Source of the DNA: Campylobacterales bacterium
GTDB lineage: Bacteria; Campylobacterota_A; Desulfurellia; JAADFJ01
NCBI GenBank assembly: GCA_027080125.1
Contig: JALWSW010000054.1
Span: 1-27,706 of the forward strand
Reading direction: 5' to 3'
DNA: 27,706 nt
Part shown: in pieces, positions 23,485 to 27,706 of the stretch
How the letters are laid out: each line of letters begins with the position of its first letter
How positions within the stretch are numbered: position 1 is the stretch's first letter
Position numbers and translations under genes: made by a program
Notes under the pieces: model-generated
Told to the model about the DNA's origin: nothing
Databases searched by the model: none
Seen by the model: only the letters and a program-made list of their open reading frames with translations

Positions 23485-24918
23485 ATGGATCTTCATCAAT
23501 ACCTTGATATATTAGACAGAAAAAACGATCTTGCAATAATAGACGCTGAGGTCTCGGTCAATCAGGAGATTCCGTATATTGCTTCTGAGGCTGTCAAAAA
23601 AGAGGGCAGGGCGCTTCTTTTCAAAAATCCGTCAGGCTACAAAATTCCGGTGGCGATGAATCTGTTTGGAAGCAAAGCCAGGATGGAGACAATTATGCGC
23701 GGCAGTCTTGAAAAGCAGGCTGACAGAATCAGAGAGCTTATCAGTTTTCAGATACCTTCGGGAATGTTTGATAAGATAAAGATGGCTGCAAAGCTTAACA
23801 AACTGGCAGGCTTTGCCCCGAAAACGGTTTCAAACGCTCCGTTTAAGCAGATTCATACCGATAATATTGAAGAGATTCCGGTTACAACAAGCTGGCCTTT
23901 GGACGGAGGACCTTTTATAACGCTTCCGCTGGTAATAACGAGAAACCCTCAAACCAAAAAGCTAAACTGCGGAATGTATCGAATGCAGGTTTACGACAAC
24001 AAAACCACAGGAATGCATTGGCAGGTTCACAAGGATGGCGCCCTGCATCTTGCCATTGCCAAGAGAATGGGCAAACGCAAGATTGATGTGGCTGTTGCTC
24101 TGGGAGGAGATCCTATTCTTACATACGCAGCCACCGCTCCGTTGCCCGAGGAGATAAACGAATTTTTGTTTGCGGGATTTTTAAGAGGAGATGCGGTTAA
24201 GCTTGTAAAATGTGAGCATTCCGACCTTGTTGTTCCGGCATCCGCTGAAATTGTGATAGAAGGAGAGGTGTTTACCGATGAGATGAGAGAGGAAGGTCCG
24301 TTTGGTGACCATACCGGTTATTATTCATGGAATGATAGCTATCCGGTTTTCAGGATAAAAGCGGTTTACAGGAGAGCCGACGCAATCTATCCTGCAACGG
24401 TTGTCGGAAAGCCGATTATGGAGGATGCGTTTTTGGGGCTTGCAACTGAAAGACTTTTTCTTCCAATGGTGCAAAAAATGCTTGATGAAGTTGTCGATAT
24501 GCATCTACCTCCATACGGACTGTTTCATAATCTGGCGTTTGTTTCGATAAAAAAGCGTTTTGCCGGTCAGGCACGCAAGGTTGCATACGGATTGTGGGGA
24601 ATGGGGATGCTTTCACTGACAAAAATGATAGTTATCCTTGATGAAGATGTCGATATCCACAATATAGACGAGGTAATCTGGAGAATCGGAAACAACACTG
24701 ATCCGGTAAGGGACACCTTTTTTTTAAAAGGACCGCTTGATGCGCTTGAAAATGCATCTGAGAATGCGGTTTATGGTGGGAAGATGGGAATTGACGCAAC
24801 CAGAAAACTTCCGGAAGAGGGGCTTTCAAGATTTTTGCCCCCTGAGGTCAAACCGGACGAATCGATAGCGAAACTGGTTAAAAAGCGTTGGAAAGAGTAT
24901 AAAATAAGCCCTAATTAA
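23485..24918 (+). CDS. ubiD: UbiD-family decarboxylase (quinone biosynthesis)
   Basis: A 477-residue prenylated-FMN-dependent decarboxylase. The central region has the hallmark CGMYRMQVYDNKTTGMHWQ followed by HKDGA, and the catalytic segment EEGPFGDHTGYYSW. The GMHWQ-HKDG form resembles the menaquinone-associated UbiD enzymes of epsilonproteobacteria more than E. coli UbiD, so a menaquinone role is likely, though not certain. The cofactor-making UbiX is not in this window. I chose the ATG at 23485; a TTG at 23467 would add six residues but overlaps the -35/-10 spacer. There is no Shine-Dalgarno. Downstream genes hpf, rapZ and pyrB follow on the same strand and may be co-transcribed. Confidence 0.9.
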   Translation: MDLHQYLDILDRKNDLAIIDAEVSVNQEIPYIASEAVKKEGRALLFKNPSGYKIPVAMNLFGSKARMETIMRGSLEKQADRIRELISFQIPSGMFDKIKMAAKLNKLAGFAPKTVSNAPFKQIHTDNIEEIPVTTSWPLDGGPFITLPLVITRNPQTKKLNCGMYRMQVYDNKTTGMHWQVHKDGALHLAIAKRMGKRKIDVAVALGGDPILTYAATAPLPEEINEFLFAGFLRGDAVKLVKCEHSDLVVPASAEIVIEGEVFTDEMREEGPFGDHTGYYSWNDSYPVFRIKAVYRRADAIYPATVVGKPIMEDAFLGLATERLFLPMVQKMLDEVVDMHLPPYGLFHNLAFVSIKKRFAGQARKVAYGLWGMGMLSLTKMIVILDEDVDIHNIDEVIWRIGNNTDPVRDTFFLKGPLDALENASENAVYGGKMGIDATRKLPEEGLSRFLPPEVKPDESIAKLVKKRWKEYKISPN

Positions 24919-24927
24919 GGAGGCAGA

Positions 24928-25428
24928 ATGCGTTTGATTTTTAGCAGCAAAGGTGTAGAACTTACAGAAGCAATGAAGCAGTATGCAACAAAAAAATTTG
25001 GAAAACTTGAAAGAATTTATCCCAAACTTTCGGAAATCAAAATTAATTTCAGGGTGGAAAAATACAGACATATTGTTGATGCCATAGTGGCTTTGGGGCA
25101 GGAGACCGTGAAGATAAGCAAGGAATCAAAAGATATTTATGGCTCAATCGATATGGCATACGATCTTTTAGAAAGAAAGATCAAGAGATTTAAAGAAAAA
25201 CTTTCTAACGGCAAAAGTTCTCAAGGCGACAGACCAGGCAAAAGCAACAAAACGGATAATCTGATTTATAAATCTTATACAATAAAACCGATGTACATAG
25301 AGGACGCCTTGATGCAGCTTGATTCTGAGGACAAACCGTTTGTTGTGTTTGAGAATGCCGAAACATTGAAGACATCTATACTATATAAAGATAAAAATGA
25401 TAGAATCTGCATTATAGAAACCAAATAA
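24928..25428 (+). CDS. hpf: ribosome hibernation promoting factor, long form
   Basis: A 166-residue protein that binds the 30S decoding region and dimerises ribosomes in stationary phase. The N-terminal S30AE domain covers about residues 1-100 and ends in a charged segment (LLERKIKRFKEKL). A short low-complexity linker (about 95-110) leads to the C-terminal dimerisation domain, with KPMYIEDALMQLDSEDKPFV and ENAETLKTSILYKDKNDRI. Presence of this second domain makes it the long (Hpf, not YfiA) class. The ATG follows a strong AAGGAGG four bases away. The gene comes ten bases after ubiD. Confidence 0.95.
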   Translation: MRLIFSSKGVELTEAMKQYATKKFGKLERIYPKLSEIKINFRVEKYRHIVDAIVALGQETVKISKESKDIYGSIDMAYDLLERKIKRFKEKLSNGKSSQGDRPGKSNKTDNLIYKSYTIKPMYIEDALMQLDSEDKPFVVFENAETLKTSILYKDKNDRICIIETK

Positions 25429-25467
25429 TGAGATTATATCGCAAAAAACAACCTATATCTGCTTTGT

Positions 25468-26325
25468 ATGTCTGAAAAACTTATACTTGTGACAGGTCTG
25501 TCGGGTTCGGGCAAAAGCAGCCTGATAAATCTGCTTGAGGATGAAGGCTTTTTTACCATAGAAAATCTTCCATTTTCGATGATAGAGCTTCCCAATATTG
25601 CCGATTACAGAGATGCGCCTGTGGCTGTTTTGAGCGATATTCGGGATCTTGCATTTATTGAGGACAGGGAAAAGCTTGGCAATTTGCTTGATAGATTCGG
25701 CGGCAAGATTCTGTTTATGAGGACAAATACCAAAACACTTCTGTCACGCTTCAGGCAGACCAGGAGGATACATCCGCTTACTGTCCTTAAAAATCTTGAC
25801 CTGAAAGATGCGATAAAAAAGGAGAAGGAACTGCTCAGTCCTATAGAAAAACGAGCAGATATATTGCTTGACACATCTTCAATGAATCTGCCTGATCTTA
25901 AAAGATGGGTCAAAAATCAGTTTTCCGGTTACAAGAATGCTCTGTTTCAGATATCTGTGATCTCTTTTGGATATAAATTCGGTATTCCTCAGGAAAGCGA
26001 CCTTGTTTTCGATGTGCGGTTTCTGCCCAATCCGTATTTTGAGAAATCGTTGAAGGAGAAAAGCGGACTTGATAAAGAGGTTTGCCGATGGATGGAGAAA
26101 TTTCCTCAGACTACAATTCTTAAACGAGAGCTATCTGCTTTTGTGGATTATCTTATAGAGCAGTATAAAAAGGAGGACAAAAAGTATCTTACTATCTCAA
26201 TAGGATGCACCGGCGGAAGACATCGTTCACCCTTTATCGTGACTTACCTGCAGAAATTTTTAAAAGGCAAAGGATATAAAGTTGATATATACCACAAGGA
26301 TATAAACAAAAATTATGAACGGTAA
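25468..26325 (+). CDS. rapZ: RNase adapter protein RapZ (P-loop, YvcJ/YhbJ family)
   Basis: A 285-residue nucleotide-binding protein; in E. coli it guides RNase E to the GlmZ RNA and so controls amino-sugar supply to the envelope, and in Bacillus the relative is YvcJ. The N-terminal P-loop is GLSGSGKSS (10-18), followed by a helical ATPase-like domain. The C-terminal domain carries SFGYKFGIPQESDLVFDVRF and the IGCTGGRHRSPFI signature. Unlike many proteobacteria, no ptsN or hprK gene lies between hpf and rapZ. The start ATG has no Shine-Dalgarno. Regulation of GlmS in this organism is unknown. Confidence 0.95.
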   Translation: MSEKLILVTGLSGSGKSSLINLLEDEGFFTIENLPFSMIELPNIADYRDAPVAVLSDIRDLAFIEDREKLGNLLDRFGGKILFMRTNTKTLLSRFRQTRRIHPLTVLKNLDLKDAIKKEKELLSPIEKRADILLDTSSMNLPDLKRWVKNQFSGYKNALFQISVISFGYKFGIPQESDLVFDVRFLPNPYFEKSLKEKSGLDKEVCRWMEKFPQTTILKRELSAFVDYLIEQYKKEDKKYLTISIGCTGGRHRSPFIVTYLQKFLKGKGYKVDIYHKDINKNYER

Positions 26326-27223
26326 TCTGATTGATTGTCGCTTCCTGACGAAAAGTGCGGTAAAAACTATTGTAAAGAAAGCCGAAGAGTATAAAAGTAA
26401 ATTTATGAATGGCGCGTTGATTCCGGAATTTCCGGGCAAAACGGTTTTCAATCTGTTTTTGGAGCCATCGACCAGAACAAGATGTTCCTTTGAAATGGCG
26501 GCAAAACGTCTTGGAATGATGCCAATAAATATATACGGCAGTTTTTCAAGCATTACAAAAGGAGAGACGCTTGAGGACACAATCCTTAATTTGTCAAAAA
26601 TGCACCCTTCGGCATTTGTTATAAGGCATCAGAGCTCAGGAATCTGCTACCGATTGGCAGAGGTGACCGATATTCCTATAATAAATGCCGGGGACGGAAC
26701 CCACGCTCACCCGTCTCAAGCCCTGCTTGACCTTTTTACTATTTTGGAAAAAAAGAGAAGAATCGAAGGTCTGAATATATCCATTATAGGAGATATTTTA
26801 TCAAGTAGGGTGGCAAGATCCGATGCTGAACTTTTCGTTAAAATGGGCTGCAATGTGACGCTTTTCGGTCCTGCAACAATGCTTCCTGACTATCCGTTTG
26901 TGAGCAATACGAAGATTGCAGGCAGTATGGAAGAGGCAATAGCCGATAAGGATGTTATTGTTCTTCTTAGAATCCAGCTTGAGCGAAAAAGCGGGGGAAA
27001 TATTTCTTCACTTGGTGAATATCACAGATATTTCGGTATCAAAAAAGAGCTGTTGAAAAAGAAGACACTTATTCTTCACCCCGGTCCATTTAACAGAGGT
27101 GTTGAGCTTTCATCAGATATAGTTGACTCAGATAACACAGAGATATTTAACCAGGTTGAAAACGGTGTTTTTGTTCGTATGGCAATATTTTGGTGGCTAC
27201 TGAACAGGCAATCTGCAAGCTGA
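26315..27223 (+). CDS. pyrB: aspartate carbamoyltransferase catalytic subunit
   Basis: Joins carbamoyl phosphate and aspartate in the second step of pyrimidine synthesis. The 302-residue protein has the carbamoyl-phosphate motif EPSTRTRCSFE (STRTR at 52-56), the FVIRHQSSG loop, GTHAHPSQALLDLFTI, and HPGPFNRGVEL near the end, which binds aspartate. The start at 26315 overlaps rapZ by 11 bases. The ribosome binding site is poor (AAGGAT about 13 bases away). pyrC or pyrI do not follow; a 241-base gap does. Whether it is in the hpf-rapZ operon is likely from spacing. Confidence 0.95.
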   Translation: MNGNLIDCRFLTKSAVKTIVKKAEEYKSKFMNGALIPEFPGKTVFNLFLEPSTRTRCSFEMAAKRLGMMPINIYGSFSSITKGETLEDTILNLSKMHPSAFVIRHQSSGICYRLAEVTDIPIINAGDGTHAHPSQALLDLFTILEKKRRIEGLNISIIGDILSSRVARSDAELFVKMGCNVTLFGPATMLPDYPFVSNTKIAGSMEEAIADKDVIVLLRIQLERKSGGNISSLGEYHRYFGIKKELLKKKTLILHPGPFNRGVELSSDIVDSDNTEIFNQVENGVFVRMAIFWWLLNRQSAS

Positions 27224-27300
27224 TTTATTTTAAACAGATCGTTATTGTATAAGAATTCGTTTGTCAGTTTTTATAATACGGTAATCTCGGAAAAGGAATT

Positions 27301-27390
27301 ATGAATCTTGAATTTCAGGTTGTGTCTGCTTGGGCAATCGGATTTTTTACCGCCGGAAATTGGCGCAATACAATAATGTCTTTTGTATAG
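27301..27390 (+). CDS. possible small protein, 29 residues
   Basis: A short open frame in the gap between pyrB and serA. AAAGGA ends four bases before its ATG, and a perfect TATAAT lies at 27272-27277, although no -35 is seen. The protein (M N L E F Q V V S A W A I G F F T A G N then W R N T I M S F V) is moderately hydrophobic with two tryptophans. I recognise no family. It could be a real small gene or chance. The rest of the gap (27391-27464) holds only a weak five-pair hairpin at 27400-27413 followed by TTTT. Confidence 0.25.
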   Translation: MNLEFQVVSAWAIGFFTAGNWRNTIMSFV

Positions 27391-27464
27391 CACTCCTTTC
27401 TCATCGAGGTGAGTTTTGTATTTATATAAAAATCAACGGATTTGCAGTTACGGGGTTAACTATC

Positions 27465-27706
27465 TTATAGCAGAATCTGTTTTACCTCGAGTGTTCCATC
27501 GATTGACTTGAGCTGGTCTATAACCGGTTTTGGCAGTTTCTGATCAACGCTTATCAATGATATTGCCTCCTGATTAGTTTTTTGTCTTCCGAGTCTGAAA
27601 TCGGCTATATTTATGGAAGCCTTGCCAAGAATCGTTCCCACGTTGCCGATAAATCCGGGAATATCGCGGTTTCTCATAAGTATAAGAATAGGTTGGGGTT
27701 CTACCT
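27465..27706 (-). CDS. serA: D-3-phosphoglycerate dehydrogenase, C-terminal ACT domain (partial, runs off the right edge)
   Basis: The last about 80 residues of a serine biosynthesis enzyme; the frame is open to the window edge, so only the 3' end is present. The readable stretch includes EPQPILILMRNRDIPGFIGN, then VGTILGKASINIADFRLGRQ and EAISLISVDQKLP. This is the regulatory ACT domain that binds serine in the long-form SerA. The internal ATG at 27677 is not the true start. Identity as SerA is likely; other ACT-domain enzymes with this signature (GxIGxVGxxLg) are rare. Confidence 0.85.
   Translation of the reverse strand, partial: VEPQPILILMRNRDIPGFIGNVGTILGKASINIADFRLGRQKTNQEAISLISVDQKLPKPVIDQLKSIDGTLEVKQILL

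Noticed and set aside
1..27706. CRISPR arrays, tRNA or rRNA genes, IS elements and phage genes.
   Set aside because: Looked for on both strands by eye; no regular repeat-spacer pattern, cloverleaf-like sequence, transposase or integrase motif was seen.

Overview
This is an AT-rich, gene-dense bacterial chromosome segment from a Gram-negative (diderm) organism. The diderm reading rests on an outer-membrane assembly lipoprotein (BamD), an apolipoprotein N-acyltransferase (Lnt), an ArnT-type lipid A glycosyltransferase with a LAB_N protein, and a lytic transglycosylase. A UbiD-type decarboxylase with the GMHWQ-HKDG signature fits a quinone-respiring, possibly menaquinone-using organism. I cannot fix the phylum; the protein styles resemble deep-branching groups such as Deferribacterota, Nitrospirota or Desulfobacterota. 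Nothing looks recently transferred: there is no IS element, phage gene, CRISPR array, tRNA or rRNA.

Layout, left to right. 1-156 holds palindromic REP-like repeats downstream of lon. 157-3660 (minus) is bamD-hsp20-lon with zero-base junctions. 3825-4610 (plus) is a YihY-family membrane protein. 4607-7097 (minus) is a coupled three-gene lipid-linked glycosylation operon (GT2, LAB_N, ArnT-like). 7201-8124 (plus) is a metallo-beta-lactamase-fold hydrolase. 8189-14054 (plus) is leuC-like, nadB, nadA, nadC, lnt: the complete aspartate-to-nicotinate-mononucleotide pathway, led by an orphan LeuC-type dehydratase subunit. 14008-14793 (minus) is mltB, overlapping the end of lnt. 14903-18304 (plus) is a secreted zinc phospholipase-C-like protein followed by glcD and glcF. 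18317-20239 (minus) is a class A penicillin-binding protein. 20336-22541 (minus) is rsmD-coaD-aspC, and 22625-23413 (minus) is tatD. 23485-27223 (plus) is ubiD-hpf-rapZ-pyrB. 27465 to the right edge (minus) is the C-terminal end of serA.

Functionally the window mixes envelope building (bamD, lnt, mltB, PBP1A, ArnT-like operon), NAD, CoA and pyrimidine biosynthesis (nadBAC, coaD, pyrB) and protein quality control (lon, hsp20). AspC, NadB and PyrB all act on aspartate, although they lie in separate transcription units.

The intergenic gaps are short and most contain convincing sigma-70-type promoters. At three of them (GT2 operon, MBL hydrolase, ubiD) the -10 box ends only 6-7 bases before the ATG and no Shine-Dalgarno sequence is present, which predicts leaderless mRNAs. 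This recurring architecture, the orphan leuC at the head of the NAD operon, and the possible LAB_N flippase are the points most worth following. I found no clear evidence of a wholly new multi-gene system.
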